A stretch of DNA of 64,000 nt from Collybiopsis luxurians FD-317 M1 (taxonomy: Eukaryota > Basidiomycota > Agaricomycetes > Agaricales > Omphalotaceae), in contig KN834753.1 of the NCBI GenBank assembly GCA_000827265.1, positions 836,686-900,685 of the forward strand. The letters run 5' to 3'. This document shows positions 12,476 to 25,145 of this stretch, piece after piece (the first letter of the stretch is position 1; each line of letters starts with the position of its first letter). The translations under genes were made by a program, and so were the position numbers. The notes beneath the pieces are model-generated. The model was not told the DNA's origin. It worked only from the letters and a program-made list of their open reading frames with translations, and did no database searches.

Positions 12476-14290
12476 ATGATTTCCAGTTCATCTTACTGCT
12501 ACCGGCAAGCTCTGTGCTTTATTACCGCCGTTCTTTCCTTCGGACTTACTTCCAGTGCTGCCCCAATCGCTACCAGAAACCTTTTATCGAACGGGAACGA
12601 TTTACTGTCTCACTCCCTACTCTCAAACGGTAAATCGTTGCTTCAGAATAACAATTCTGTGTTCTTGCATGCAAACAACGGGCCTGTCGACCCCTTTGCA
12701 AAGGTCACACCGTTGGCTCACCGTCCTGGGGCCTTGAATCTCCAGAATGCAACAAAGGGCGGTGAGACTAGCAATGCAACGACGAACGTCCCTCTCGTCT
12801 CGGTCAAAGACAACTTGGCTGCAATGCTGAAACTCATAGATCCCAATGCTGAAAATAGGTTTGTAGCGGCAGATTTGGACACCGCTACTGCGTTCGGATC
12901 GAGCGACGAGGTTGCCTCCAACCAAGCTCTAAGTGAGATGGTCGACAAGGCTTTCCAGGCAGATCCCTCCAAGCCAGGGAATGATGGTTGGGTCGACACG
13001 TATGCGAAATTTCTAGTTGAAGCAGGCGAAACCAACATGCCGAATAGTTCGGCTCAACTCAGTGCCATTCAGAAATATTACACTGCTTGGTCGGCTGTCC
13101 AAGCTGATCTTCAAGTCATCACGAACGCCTACCAGAAAGGGACCGGCCAGAATATCACAAATATTGGTGTGAGCGTTCCGTCCGCTGTCCAACACCCCAC
13201 TTCCACGCAGGAACTGGAGAAATGGGCTCAATCGAGCGCTCAAAGTAATTTCGGGGCATACAATTCGACCGAATGGAACAAGTACCTGGCGGATAACAAG
13301 ACTTGGACCGAGCTCATTCCCAGCTTCCAAGAATTGAACACGAGTATCCAGGTTCGTTGCACTACTTCACCCTACCAGAATCCATACTAATTCGAAGTTT
13401 TTTAGGCGGCCTATCAAGGAAACCTGCTCAAGGCACTTAACACCGCCGTTTTCAACTATTCCATGATCGTCAGTGGAGAAGCTGGCTCCGGGGCCGCCGT
13501 GTACGCTCCCGCTTGGTCTGCTACAATCATCAATACAACATCTGTTTCTGGCGCCGATGCCAAAGATCTTCAGGCTAATATCGACGCCAGTCTTCGAGAC
13601 GGAACTGCTTCCAATACTTCCTTCGCTTCTAGCGTCAACAACGAAGCCCCATCCACATCAGCTGCTCCGCAGACAACATCTACCTCTCGTCCATCGTCCA
13701 GAGCCGTCTTTATTCGTGCCGAGAATGACAACAACCGTAACCGGCATAACCAACCTCCGCCTGCGTCGTCCCACAAAGCGCTAAAGAAAGCCAGCCACGC
13801 TTCGTCCGCACTCAACGTCGCAGCTGCGAAGAACTCCAAGAACGGGACGAATACGAGTCACGATGATGACAATTTATCAGGTGTCTCCACCGCCAATCTT
13901 ACAGGCACCATGATGCTCTTGCGCTTCCAAGCTGGAGCATGGAAGAACGGTCTGGGTTCTTACATGGATTTTGCTCGTGCGGACCGTCCAGAGGTGTTTT
14001 CCAAGTACTTTGGCGGCGATGGGAATTCCAGCGCGCCGCTGTCGAGGGAATGGACACATGCTCTTTTGGTCACGACGTATAAACCAAACTCGACGGATCT
14101 GCAGACTGTACAGCTCATTGGATTGGTTTGGGATTACTTGCCAGGACTCGGAGGTTCGACAAATGGGAGCGTAAAGGAGGCTCCTGCCCAAGGTGGTACC
14201 AAGAACAGGAACAGGAACAGGCACGGGGATGGCAGAGTTAATAGTGACGGTAAGGGGAAGCACACGCAGCAACGGTCCTGGGTCAGATAG
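12476..14290 (+). CDS. Secreted hypothetical protein, Ser/Thr/Asn-rich
   Basis: Two exons (12476-13351, 13406-14290) give 586 residues in frame. The N-terminus has a short polar start, a hydrophobic core (ALCFITAVLSFGLTSSA) and a small-residue cleavage region near residue 29, a good signal peptide. The mature part holds many N-x-S/T sites, two likely globular segments (about residues 90-330 and 450-545) and a disordered, basic Ser/Asn-rich linker between them. The tail is basic and Asn/Arg-rich. No GPI signal or transmembrane helix is evident. I do not recognise a named family; proteins of this layout are common secreted hypotheticals in Agaricomycetes. It ends 147 bp from the oppositely oriented aminotransferase gene. 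Confidence 0.75.
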
Positions 14291-14437
14291 GCTTTGTACG
14301 GTTTATGAATGCTATGTGATTGTTGCGTTGAAAACAGTTGTTGGTGGAGTTTAACCTTATTCATATTCTAACGATCTCGGTCTGTCGATTCAATTACAGA
14401 GTACATCGGATACGGATTACGTAGTTCCAGCCAGTCT

Positions 14438-16206
14438 CTAAGAAGCGGAGACAGAGAGTTTGCTCAGTTCTTCCTCAATAACCCCTGTCGGGCCTTTCAA
14501 ATATTCTTCCTTCGCGACTGTGTCCGAACCATCGCCAATTTCTTCCACAATTTCTTCGCATGCCTCTAGTATCGCCCTGCCCAAAACCTCAAAATCTTCG
14601 ACCTATAAAAGAGACACCAAACAATATAGGTGAATGTCTTAAAGACCCACGGAAACGACTCACCTGAGACCATATTTGTGCACTACACCGAGCCCACCAC
14701 TGTGCAAACCTGTCTAAGTACAGGAGAAACGGATAGGCGGACATCGACGTACTTTTCCATTGTGGTAGAAGAAGGCTGGGTATATTTTCCTCTTCTTGAG
14801 GAGCTTATGACGAAACGCCATGTCCACCTCAAAGTCGGATGTCATAGTTGGTGGGAATGGGATAGCGACGTTGACCTGGAAGAGAGAAGAAATGAGCAAA
14901 GTACTTCTACGAAGATCGAGGTTGTTACCATGTTTAAGGTAAACTGAAAGTCCTGTTCTTGATCTATTACCTCAGTGCCTAGAATCTGAGCGAGCCTCTT
15001 CCCTCCTTCGACTGCAATCCGATGACAATAGTTGTTGATGACTTCTTCGCCACCGAGCCATTCACGGAAGTCGAGCGCGCAAGAGGCGCTGATGTATGAT
15101 ACGAAATCAATAGTACCATTCCCTGTATGTGGTATGAGGACAGCCAATAAAATAATGTCGATAACTGACACTCAAACTGCTCAACGAAATTTGGACCCTT
15201 GCGATCGTTGGGAGAAATATACGCATAAGAAGTCGGAAAGGGGGCTCTAATGATGTGTTGATTACTAGATAAAAAGTGAGCATCAAGAGAAATGAACGGC
15301 AACAATAACAGCGTACCGTTTAGGAACATACAGCAAGGCACATCCTCGTTTAGCAAAAAGCCATTTATGGCAATTAGTAATCCAAAAGTCCGGGTCGGCT
15401 TCCGCGAGGTTCAAGTCTTGTTCTTGGCCGATAGAGTGAGCTGCATCGACCACACTCCATACATCTTCGTCTTTACAGATCTTGACCATTTCTTTCCAAG
15501 GCAAAAGGGCACCTGGATTAGAGATGATCGAATCGACTATTGCCACGATCTTAGGGCGTCGGCCAATTTTCTGAGCAGCTTGGTTTCGAGTTTCATTCAA
15601 GGATCGGAGGTAGACGCGCCATTTCTCCACGATTTCGGCATGAGTGGTTGGAAAGATTAGAGAAAATTGGGAATGCACGGGATGGGGAGGCAAATCGGCT
15701 ATGAATTGAGCTGTTCGTGATATGGAGTTGTAGGAAGTGTTGACTAGTATATGCAAGTTGAGATGCTGTCGAAAACATCGGGACAAAGAAACGCACAGCT
15801 GCAAATAATATCGTCCTTCTCCCAAATGAATGCCCGTAGAACTGTGTTGAGTCCATGCGATGCGTTCGGAACGAAGACAACTTCGTCTTTATCCGCCGCT
15901 CCGATGAACCCGGCCAGCCTTTGCCGGACATCCCGAACAAGGTCAATCATGGTAAAACGATGGAAGAGGTCTGGATTCTGATCTACCATGGCATAGTAGG
16001 GCTTTACAGCTTCATCCACGGCAACTGGAATCGATCCATACGATCCTGAGACAAGTGAATCGATAGAATTAACTGGGACATTTTTGAAGGGATCTACCGT
16101 GATTCATGTTGATATATTCTGGGTCAAACGAAAAGCAACTTCGCATTTCATGACCGAATGGAGGTGGGTCCGAGTGGTACTGGGCACTTTTGATCATGGT
16201 GAGCAT
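14438..16206 (-). CDS. PLP-dependent class V aminotransferase, isopenicillin-N epimerase-like
   Basis: Eight exons (16098-16206, 15797-16045, 15317-15743, 15170-15264, 14929-15122, 14753-14875, 14664-14699, 14438-14602) join in frame to 465 residues, a normal length. Landmarks: the N-terminal YINMNHGSYGSIP substrate loop, DEVVFVPNASHGLNTVLRA (cofactor phosphate region), VVDAAHSIGQ (the Asp that pairs with the pyridine nitrogen) and ITNCHKWL, where Lys246 should form the PLP Schiff base. The C-terminus includes HNGKWWARCSAQIW. Fungal members are usually annotated as isopenicillin-N epimerase or cysteine-desulfurase-like, but their substrates are mostly unknown and no beta-lactam genes are nearby. 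The start at 16206 (MLTMIKS) is preferred; 16197 is an equally good ATG three codons in. Confidence 0.88.
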
Positions 16207-17114
16207 TAGTAAAAGAAAAATGGCTCTGGGCGGCCATGTTCCGATCTGAGATCTCACGCCATCCAATGACTGGATATGCATAATCTAATCATAAATGCAA
16301 GAAGTTAGTCCCCCATGGCTTTGGCTAGTTATTCAGCCGCGACGCAAAGTGGGCTGGAGTGAATTGGGAATGAGGAGTGAGAAATGAGTCTTAGCGCTCA
16401 TCTAGCGCTTGAAACGCGTTCACGTACGACGCGTTGTACCACATTGAGCGGCTACTATGTAGGTAACCGCCCACCGCACCGCAAATTAAAACAGGCGGGA
16501 AAAGTTCCACTGACAGAGATCTCACTTGCACGAGTGGTCATCGACAGTGCTACAGAAATCAAAAGTTTGCGTGTTACTTTGTGTGTTTACCCGAAATATC
16601 ATAGTCTGCTTTTCACAGTGGACAGAAGGGCTGGTCATGATCATGTCCGTCATATCCCAGATAATCAAGTGTGTTCCGACACTAAATCTGCAGCCTTCTG
16701 GTCTCGTTGTAGACTCGGAACACTATGTCACAATAGGTTGAACCGACTCTTTCTGGCCGAAGGCAGTGTCCCGTCCAAGTAACGGTCGGGAGGTTTAGTG
16801 CAATCGGGAGGGCTAGTACGATAATATTGCGAGTTTCGCGCACGATGTTTGCACCGGAGCAGACCTAAGGCTCGCAGCGCTGAACTGTGGCAATAGGACG
16901 CGGTCGAGAGCGTGCCGCTCTTCTCTTTGCCCTTTCTCATCAAGAAGGACTAGTGGTAAGGCTCGCACGACGGTTAAAAATACGTTTGGAGCCCCTCTAG
17001 GGTAAGTAAATTCACCCGCTAACGAACAAAACAATCTGGCAATTTGTTTTCCAGATCCAATCGCTTAAGCGTTTACACAGCTTCCTCCTTTAATTTATTA
17101 ATATTATCACCCCT
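16207..17114. other. Intergenic region, no gene recognised
   Basis: It lies between the divergent aminotransferase and proline-rich hypothetical genes. Frames of 60-130 codons exist on both strands at 16384-17034, but none shows a splice-consistent extension or a recognisable motif. Presumably promoters and leaders. Confidence 0.4.
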
Positions 17115-18104
17115 ATGGTCTTCCATGCTCTCAAATTGAACCTACATCCGAGTCCTCTGCTACGAGGCATGTACTGTCATACGTTACCTCACGAACCACC
17201 CTCTCAAAGTACTTCCAAATCACTTTTTCATTCGTCATTCGCTTAATCATCACGCTCTGCCGTCCCTCTAGATCTGGGAATTCCTACAAACTATGTTCGA
17301 AACCAACCCCGCCCATTGCCTAGACCGCCCGTCACAAAGAAACCTCGCCTACGTACTAGCAGGTCCCTTCCTCCGCGTCCTCTGCCTCCGCCGCCTCCGC
17401 CTCCTAAATCACCAAAGCATCAGCCGCTCAACTTGAAAGTCTCTCTCCCTGCCTTGTCCATCAGTCCATTCACTCTCGAATTTTCATCTCTAACACACTC
17501 ACATTTGGGGCTTCAGAAACAATCACCTGTGTCGAGCTATCTAAGACATCGGCACCCCTCTATCTTATGGACTCTGGATACCTCCTCGGATATTTTAAGC
17601 CGCCCTGCTTCTGCCCCATCAAGTACGACGGTCAGCCCAGTGTCTTCGTTTATGTTGGAGGCTCCGACTCCCAGAACCGCGAGGCGAAAACGTATATCGA
17701 AGCTTCAGCGGCATCTTGGAGAGATCATACCCCAGGAGCTTGTACCCCTCTCTGCTGCACCGACTTTCCAGCGCAATGACCACAAGCGCGGTCTATCGCA
17801 GCCGAATACTCTATCAGTTTGGAAGGCGGAGGAAGGGCGAGGTCGGCTTTTGATGAGACGATCTCCAAGTCCTGCGGCTATCATTGCCGCAAGGCTAAAA
17901 GAATTTGAAGAAGAGCATGCACCCTCATCAGAAGACTCGGCAGATTCAAACGAGGAGGATCTTTGGGATCCTGCAATTATGCTTTATGGAAAAACCAGAA
18001 ATTCTTCGAGAACAAATGATCGGCAGTGGATATGGGAGAAGGCAGGTAAACGATGGGAGGAGGATAATCCTAATGACATTGTGAACGCTCTCCGAACTCT
18101 ATGA
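17115..18104 (+). CDS. Proline-rich hypothetical protein
   Basis: The model joins 17115-17208 to 17272-18104, giving 308 residues in frame. The main frame is open upstream to the acceptor at 17271 but contains no ATG, so an upstream exon is needed; MVFHALKLNLHPSP at 17115 supplies one through a GTACTT donor. The protein starts with a basic, Pro-rich segment (RPLPPPPPPPKSPKH), contains a basic patch (RTARRKRISKLQRH), and ends with a conserved-looking acidic and aromatic tail (DLWDPAIMLYG, then RQWIWEKAGKRWEEDNPND). The composition suggests a mostly disordered nuclear or cytosolic protein. No known domain was recognised; only the tail looks constrained. Confidence 0.65.
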
Positions 18105-18755
18105 CTCTGATACCTCTTGAAACTTTTTTTCCTCTTAATTGCATTGCTTTCAGCTCATCTGTAGTACTACCGCTGCATTCTCACCTTGCATAACCACATT
18201 CATTTATTACTCGTAAAGTATACTAGCCCAAATTAATACTTCCCGTACATATACTGTATATGTATATTCAATGAGACACTGTAACAGTACATCAAAGTAC
18301 TGACACAAAAACTACTTAGTAGTCTGTTTCAACTACGTACCCTCACGAGAAGCGTTCAATTGAGGTTTGCATTGTATTTGTAGTATGTGTTCCATGATAC
18401 ACAATTCAAAACATGTCCATTTGCCATTCCAAGTTAGCCGAAGGACGTTGTCAATTTAGCTATACGAGAGGGAGATATAAAAAAAAAAGAATGTTCACTA
18501 CCGACTCGGTACTTACGGTCGGCGTAGTTTCGGGAATCATCGGGCCGGACTAAACGTCTTTCAACTGAAACGACCAACCTTGCTTTGCCCAGTTCCTCGC
18601 TGAAAAGGGAGAACCGAACGGTCATCGCCCAAATACGGAGGTCTACATCTTTCTGGCGTCTTTTTAAATTGTATGGCTCCCCACCTTTGGAATCAAGTGC
18701 ACACGACTTGCCCTGATTCCCATGAATGAGCCGCCCTTGAACGGCTATTCGCGTC
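18105..18755. other. Intergenic region upstream of lamB
   Basis: AT-rich, with a short TATATGTATATTC-type stretch near 18255. It should contain the 3-prime end of the proline-rich gene and the lamB promoter. A minus-strand frame at 18434-18826 overlaps the lamB start and is treated as a shadow. Confidence 0.4.
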
Positions 18756-20021
18756 ATGGCTCTAAAGGCTACTGTCAACTGCGATCTTGGGGAGGTGCGT
18801 TTCAAGTTCATTAGAATACGAAGCATGACCTCATGACCTTAATCTATTCTAGGGATTTTCTTTGTACACAATCGTAAGAAATCTGACGTTTGACAAAAAA
18901 GGACAAGGAAAGCTCAACTCCAATAGGCTGACGATGAAGCTTTGATGAAAACAATTCATCTCGCGAATATCGCCTGCGGATTCCATGCATCGTACGTAGT
19001 AGCGGTATCCACTGTCTTTCTTTTCGAGAATTTTAAGGCGGCCCTACCCATTAAACAGTGATTTCGCGATCATGAACAAGACGGTCCAGTGGGCGAAGGA
19101 GAATGGTGTCCTGGTAGGGGCGCATCCTTCACTTCCAGATCGTCAGGGTTTTGGACGAAGGGAGATGGCAATGAAACCGGTGAGGGGGTTAGAGTAGTAT
19201 TCCTGTAACTGCCTTAATGCCGATCTTGCTCAGGATGAACTCGTATCATGCTTCGTTTATCAAGTAGGATCGTTATGCGGCTTTCTTCGGATGCATGGCT
19301 TGGGGTTGAACCATGTAAGTAGCTTAATCTTGGTGATTATGCGTATCTCAGTTCAACCTCTTAGATCAAACCACACGGCGCTATATACGGTCAGACAGCG
19401 AAATCAGATGAATTAGCTCGAGCTGCGGTCGGTGTGTGCAAGATTTTCTCTGATTCGAACAACCAAGTTGCGTTTGTCGGACTTGCTGGAACAGCACATC
19501 AGAGAGCTGCCAAAGAATTAGGTGTGAAATTTATTCCAGGTACATTTTCGTTATCTTTCAATGGTGTGGGTGAGTTTGTTAAAGTATGTATTTAGAATGG
19601 TTTGCCGACCTGGAGTATGGAGGAACGGGGGAACTCCTTATCACCCAGTGAGTGAGAATTCCGATTTTATTCGGGATCTTTAACCCCCTCCCGCGAAGGG
19701 TGCACACACCTGTGGAACACAATATTATCCGCGAACGTGTAGGTAATGACTCTGGCACTCTTTACACAAATTATTGATAATGTTTCAGGTAACGAGACTA
19801 CTCGAACGCCACGAAATATCAACTAATGAAAACACCTTTTTGTCGTTGGGGCCTGACATTGACGAAATAACTATCTGTTGCCATTCCGATACTCCTGTGA
19901 GAACAAAATGGATGTGTGCGTCTTTACAATCCTAACTTATTTCTAGGGCGCGATTGGAAATGCTCAACTTGTAAAGTCTATCGTTGATGGGAGTAATTAT
20001 GCCGCTGGATACTCCGTATGA
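18756..20021 (+). CDS. lamB: LamB/YcsF family protein (PxpA-type 5-oxoprolinase subunit A)
   Basis: Ten exons (18756-18794, 18853-18873, 18927-18991, 19059-19179, 19234-19314, 19365-19539, 19596-19647, 19699-19738, 19789-19896, 19947-20021) give 258 residues, close to the usual ~250 for YcsF. Motifs: VNCDLGE at the start (metal-site DLGE), [39 protein letters not shown] and CCHSDTPGA. In bacteria the homologue PxpA is one of three subunits of ATP-dependent 5-oxoprolinase; in Aspergillus nidulans lamB is needed for lactam use. The next gene downstream, same strand, carries the other two subunit types fused to biotin carboxylase, which strongly supports a joint role in opening a lactam ring such as 5-oxoproline or 2-pyrrolidinone. 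Confidence 0.9.
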
Positions 20022-20150
20022 CATGTATGCTTCGGTCATGGTTCAGGAAAGACCCTGTGGAACATATGATGTGTGTATATGACGACCTCTACTGACCCTT
20101 ATTGAATAAGCCGAAAATGGGCAGTTTCAGCTCACGGGGCCTTCTTAGAA

Positions 20151-20166
20151 TATATATATATATATA
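20151..20166. repeat. (TA)8 dinucleotide repeat between lamB and lamA
   Basis: Eight TA units lie 38 bp upstream of the lamA start codon, in the 183-bp gap after the lamB stop. This could serve as a TATA-like element or be a simple microsatellite. Confidence 0.7.
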
Positions 20167-20204
20167 CGGGTAATTCCCAATCCTTTTCTCTGTCGCTACC
20201 CGCT

Positions 20205-23200
20205 ATGTATGAAAGAGAAAAGCTTCTCATTGCCAATCGAGGTGAAATTGCTGTCCGCATAATACGGACCGCACGCGAAATTGGACTGGCCACTATCGCC
20301 ATCTACACTCCTTCTGATGCGCTTGCTCCTCACGTCAGTCTTGCAGACGAAGCTGTCTCCCTTTCTATTCAAACTGGCCAGTCGGAGTTCGATGCTTACT
20401 GTTCTGGTCAAGTCATCCTGTCGATCTGTAAGGAATACTCCGCTACACTACTTCACCCAGGCTACGGCTTCCTCTCTGAGAATGCAGAATTTGCGAAGAT
20501 GGTTATCGACAATGGCATCATCTGGCTTGGACCAAGGCCCGACATCATCCGGAATATGGGTATCAAGCATGAAGCTAGACGTATGGCATCCTTGGCTGGG
20601 GTAGCTGTGGTCCCAGGGTCTCAAGGGCTTGTTCAGAATGTGAACGAAGCTCTGGATGTTGCGCGTCGTGTAGGATTCCCTGTAATGCTCAAAGCAACTG
20701 CTGGCGGTGGCGGTATGGGGCTTGTCGTATGTGGAGATGAGCAATCTTTAGCGAAGAAATTTGTAACTACAACTGAACATACCAAGGTAGCGGATGTCAT
20801 TTTCGGTTTTCTTTCAGCTTAAATTTCCATCAGGCGCTATTCCAAAACTCTGGGCTGTTCATAGAGCGCTATATTCCAGCGGCACACCATATAGAAATTC
20901 AGGTAAGACTTTAGATCATGCTAATGCCTCATCCAACTAGGTTCATAGGTGTTTGGAGATGGTAGAGGCACAGTCGTGCATCTAGGAGAACGCGAATGTA
21001 GTATTCAGAGGCGTCACCAAAAAGTCATAGAGGAGTCACCCAGTCCACTTTGTGTTGCACATCCGGGTAAGGCTTTTTGATACACACTTAATATATGGAC
21101 TGGTTGTGCTACTTCTGCCATCAGAATTGAAATCTTCCCTGATAAAAGATGCGGTAATACTATGTCAATCGATCAAATACAGCTCTGCCGGTATGTTTTA
21201 TGTCATTGGTTTTTATATTGACTCTAACTCGAACATCACTTATATAGGCACTGTAGAATTCATCGTTGATGACCAGTCATTGGAGCATTATTTTTTAGAA
21301 GTGAATACACGCATACAGGCCAGTATTTTTGGAGGTATTTTCTCGATTGTCGAGCTTAACAATAATCTCAGGTTGAACATGCAGTCACTGAGGCTAGATA
21401 TCACAATCTGGACATTGTCAAGATGATGATCAATTATGGATTGGCCCAGCGCCGGGACAATTTAGATGCATTTTCTCAAATACTCAAGCAGGATCTCATG
21501 GACACTAAACTTCTTGATCTGCATGCCGTTGAAGTCCGGGTCTATGCTGAAAATCCTCATGAAGATTTTAAGCCATGCCCTGGAATTCTGCAATATGTTA
21601 ATTTTCCTGAGTCTGATTGGTTGAGAATAGAGTCTTGGGCAAGTATTACAATTTTTTACAGTAGGCCACTTTGCAAATATTAATGACATATTGCATACTG
21701 CAATTTGCAGGTTTCAACAGGAACTGTGATAACTCCATTCTTTGATCCATTACTTTGCAAGGTTGTTGTAACAGGATCAAATAGAAAGCATGCTCTAGAT
21801 AGAATGTTGACCTCTCTGGCCATGGTCAAAATTCAGGGTCCTCCGAACAATATTAGTTATCTGTCAGATATTATTCTGGAACAGGACTTTCAGAAAGGCA
21901 AAACAATAACTGCCTTTCTCAGAAATTTTCATCATGTCCCTCAGTACATTACTCTTCATTTTTTTGAAGATATATGACAACTAAATTCTTGTTCTCAGGG
22001 CCTTTACAGTCTTGTCCAGTGGCTTGGAAGCAACAGTTCAAGACCTACCTGGGCGTCATGTTGGACTTGGAGTCCCAATCAGTGGACCCATGGATGCCGT
22101 TTCTTTTAGACTTGCCAATATTCTGGTTGGAAACAATCCAGAGATTGAAGGTCTAGAAGTTATTATAGTGCCAGGTATGGAATTTACCCTTCAATTTCAT
22201 ACCAGAGCAATTGTGGCAGTCACAGGGAAGGATATTGCTGTAGAAGTGAATAATAAAATCTGCAACATGTGGTCAGCCATAGAAGTGCCAGAAAGTGGAA
22301 TTCTTAGAATGGACATCAAAAATGCAGGAACTTCTGGAGGCTTACGGAATTACATTGCTATAGGAGGAGGATTTCCAGATATCCCAAAATATCTGGGATC
22401 TAAATCTTCATCTCTGAACATTGGTGGATATCAGGTAAATGCAGGAGTTTGTCACACTTTTTTAGTTCATTCATTTCATCTTACCACAGGGTAGAGCCCT
22501 GAAAGTTGGAGATCAGATAACCATTAAAGAATATCAGGGTTTCCATCAATCTCATCTCTCTCTTCCAAAGTATCTTATCCCCCATTATCCGACCCATTGG
22601 ACCATCTATGTGCTGAATGGCCCCCAGAATGATTTGGAATATGTTTCTACTGCTGAACAAGTATTTAACACAATCTGGAAAGTGAGTGCTTCTAGCAATC
22701 GAATGGGCATTAGGCTAGAAGGTCCAGACAAAATTTCCTGGGCCCGAACAAATGGAGGAGATGGAGGTTCTCATCCAAGTAACATTCTGGATAATGCATA
22801 TGCCCTTGGAACACTTAACATCAATGGTGATACACCTGTGATTCTCACAAATGAAGGGCCAGATATGGGTGGATATGTTTGCCTTTGCACAGTTACTTCA
22901 GGAAATATGCATGTATTTTACCTTCTTTTCCACATTTTACAACTCAATGTCCAATTTTCAGGTGGAAATTAGGACAGTTGAATACTGGAGACACAATCAA
23001 ATTTATTCCAGTGACATGGGACAGTGCCAGAAAACTCAGCACTCAATGGAGAGAATGGTTTCAGAAGATTGAGGGAGTACTTAACAGTGGGCATAACTTG
23101 GAGATGATGTCTTCTTGGCCTTCTCTAACACTTGAAGACCGGATCGGATACTTGAATCCAGTACTTTTTAAAACTCCTACTTCTGTAAACTTCCCTTCAA

Positions 23201-25012
23201 GGCCACAAGTCACATTCAGACAGGTATACCATTGCTTACTTCACAGTTAATTCTAAAAATTACACTGATGGCTATCATTAGGCTGGCGATACAACCATAC
23301 TGGTAGAATATGGGCCAATGTGTTTGGACTTGACCATGAGAGCTCGGATTCATGCATTTGAGCTAGAGGTAAAGAAACAAGGAAATCTGCATATTCAAAA
23401 ATTTTGTCCATGCATTCGCTCCACAATGGTTCAGTTCATTCCATTTGTTTCCAAAATCTTTTGCTTATTTTTTTTTTTTGATAAAGTGTCACTTTGATTC
23501 AACGAACATTACTCAAAAGGATGCCCTTTCAGCATTGATGGTAGCTGAAAATGCCCTACCAGATAGCATCGTGGACTGGGATTTTCCTGGCCGACGTTTT
23601 ACATTCCCTGTGGTCGTGAATGACCGGTGGTCTCTAGATGCAACTATGCAATACATGAAGTCATCTCGAAAAGAGGCTGTTTACCTTCCCAGCAATATTG
23701 AATATCTTGCGCGCAACAACGGATTAACAAACTCTGAAACCGTGGTGCAAAAGCTGGTAGAATCTGATCATGTAAGTTGCACCTTTTTGAAGGTCAACCT
23801 GGTCGCCGGCTGAGCGTCTTCATCATAGCTTGTGCTTGGGGTAGGGTTTTACCTGGCCTGTCCTTTTATGGTTCCGGTGAAGTTATAAAGATTTAGTTGG
23901 AAATTTCCAATCTGATTCATTGGTTTTAAGATTGACCCAAGATGCCGATTGGTTGGACAAAAGATGAATCCTTCTAGGACTTACACTCCCAGAGTATGTT
24001 TTTTATAATCCTACCAAGTATGATATATGATCCGATATGTTTCACAGGGGGCCGTCGGAATTGCTGGTGTGGTGTCTGCAATCTACCCAGTTGAATCTCC
24101 AGGAGGCTATCAGCTATATGGGCGAACTCTGCCAGCTTGGCAAACTTGGGGTCGCGGAAGAGACTTTGCTCCAGACCGCCCGTGGATTCTGCAGCCATTT
24201 GATCAGGTAGATTTAGACCAATACTCATGACGATTCATAGTAATACTGCAATATCCAGATTCATTTCGAGGTTATTGAGGAGAAAGAATATGAACAGGTG
24301 TGTGGCTTATTTCGGTACCATGCAAGGACGAGTTTTCTCATCTGAACGGCGTTCATTCTCAGCTGGAACAAGATTTTGATGCTGGGCAATATGCATTTAA
24401 GGTACCGTCCTCATCTCTCACTTCTAAATTTCGAAAACCTGCTGAGAAGCTACTGAAAAGATCGAAGACTGTATATTTTCCATGAGGGACTATATCAAGT
24501 TCATTGACTCTATTGCGCACGAACTGGCTCTCTTTAAGAAACATCAGGCCGCAGGAGTGCTTGATCAAGAACAGAAGTGAGTCTTGTAATGGTTCTGGAT
24601 TCGCTGAAACTATTCCGACTGTATTTGAACAGGGAACAAAAATTGCTCGAAGATTGGCTGAAAGAGCAGCGAAAGACTGTCAAAAATTCTAAAGTTGATC
24701 GCCCTCCTTCAGGTTTGTGGATCAATTACTAAGGCTGCTCCCTCTTTTAAATCAAGGAACAACAAAACAGATATAGGGTTTGTTCCTTTGGCAGCTCCCA
24801 TTTCGGCCATGGTCTGGAAGATTTTGGTCCATCCTGGAATGACGATCCAGAATGAGGATGAAGTCCTGATCATCCTCGAGGCTATGAAAACAGAAATCCC
24901 TATCAAAGCCGGTAGACTCCATGTCGGTCTTGTATTTGAGCGTTTTGGAAGTGGGGTTAGGGAAGGGGGTACAGTCCAGTCTGGTGATACGCTGCTGTTA
25001 TTCAAGAAATAA
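20205..25012 (+). CDS. lamA: LamA-like biotin carboxylase / carboxyltransferase fusion (lactam utilisation)
   Basis: Twenty exons give 1244 residues in frame: 20205-20786, 20834-20902, 20949-21066, 21125-21190, 21248-21318, 21372-21638, 21711-21943, 21999-22434, 22490-22908, 22962-23223, 23282-23428, 23487-23771, 23829-23876, 23931-23993, 24048-24206, 24259-24297, 24363-24401, 24461-24576, 24633-24712, 24777-25012. Residues 1-~450 are biotin carboxylase ([41 protein letters not shown]). Residues ~470-780 are KipA/PxpC-type ([20 protein letters not shown]); ~790-1080 are KipI/PxpB-type ([23 protein letters not shown]). The C-terminal biotinyl domain has EAMKTE, so biotin should sit on Lys1204. 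This is the urea-carboxylase layout without the allophanate-hydrolase amidase. The ATP loop reads GGGGMGLV instead of the usual GGGGK/RGM. Three introns (after 21318, 21638 and 22908) are GC-AG. Confidence 0.9.
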
Positions 25013-25145
25013 TGATCACATTCGAATACTTAAAGGCTTCTATGTATCTATTACAAGGCTACGGCTCGAAGTATCAAAAGTCCTTCCATTCGATGCCTTA
25101 ATGTACTGGAAATTGTAGTATACATCGTGTATATGGATTTAAACT

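Noticed and set aside
18434..18826. A 130-codon minus-strand frame upstream of lamB
   Set aside because: It overlaps the secure lamB first exon, has no known motif, and its composition looks like a shadow.
20205..25012. Calling lamA a urea amidolyase or a pseudogene
   Set aside because: There is no allophanate hydrolase amidase domain, and all twenty exons join in frame once GC donors are accepted.
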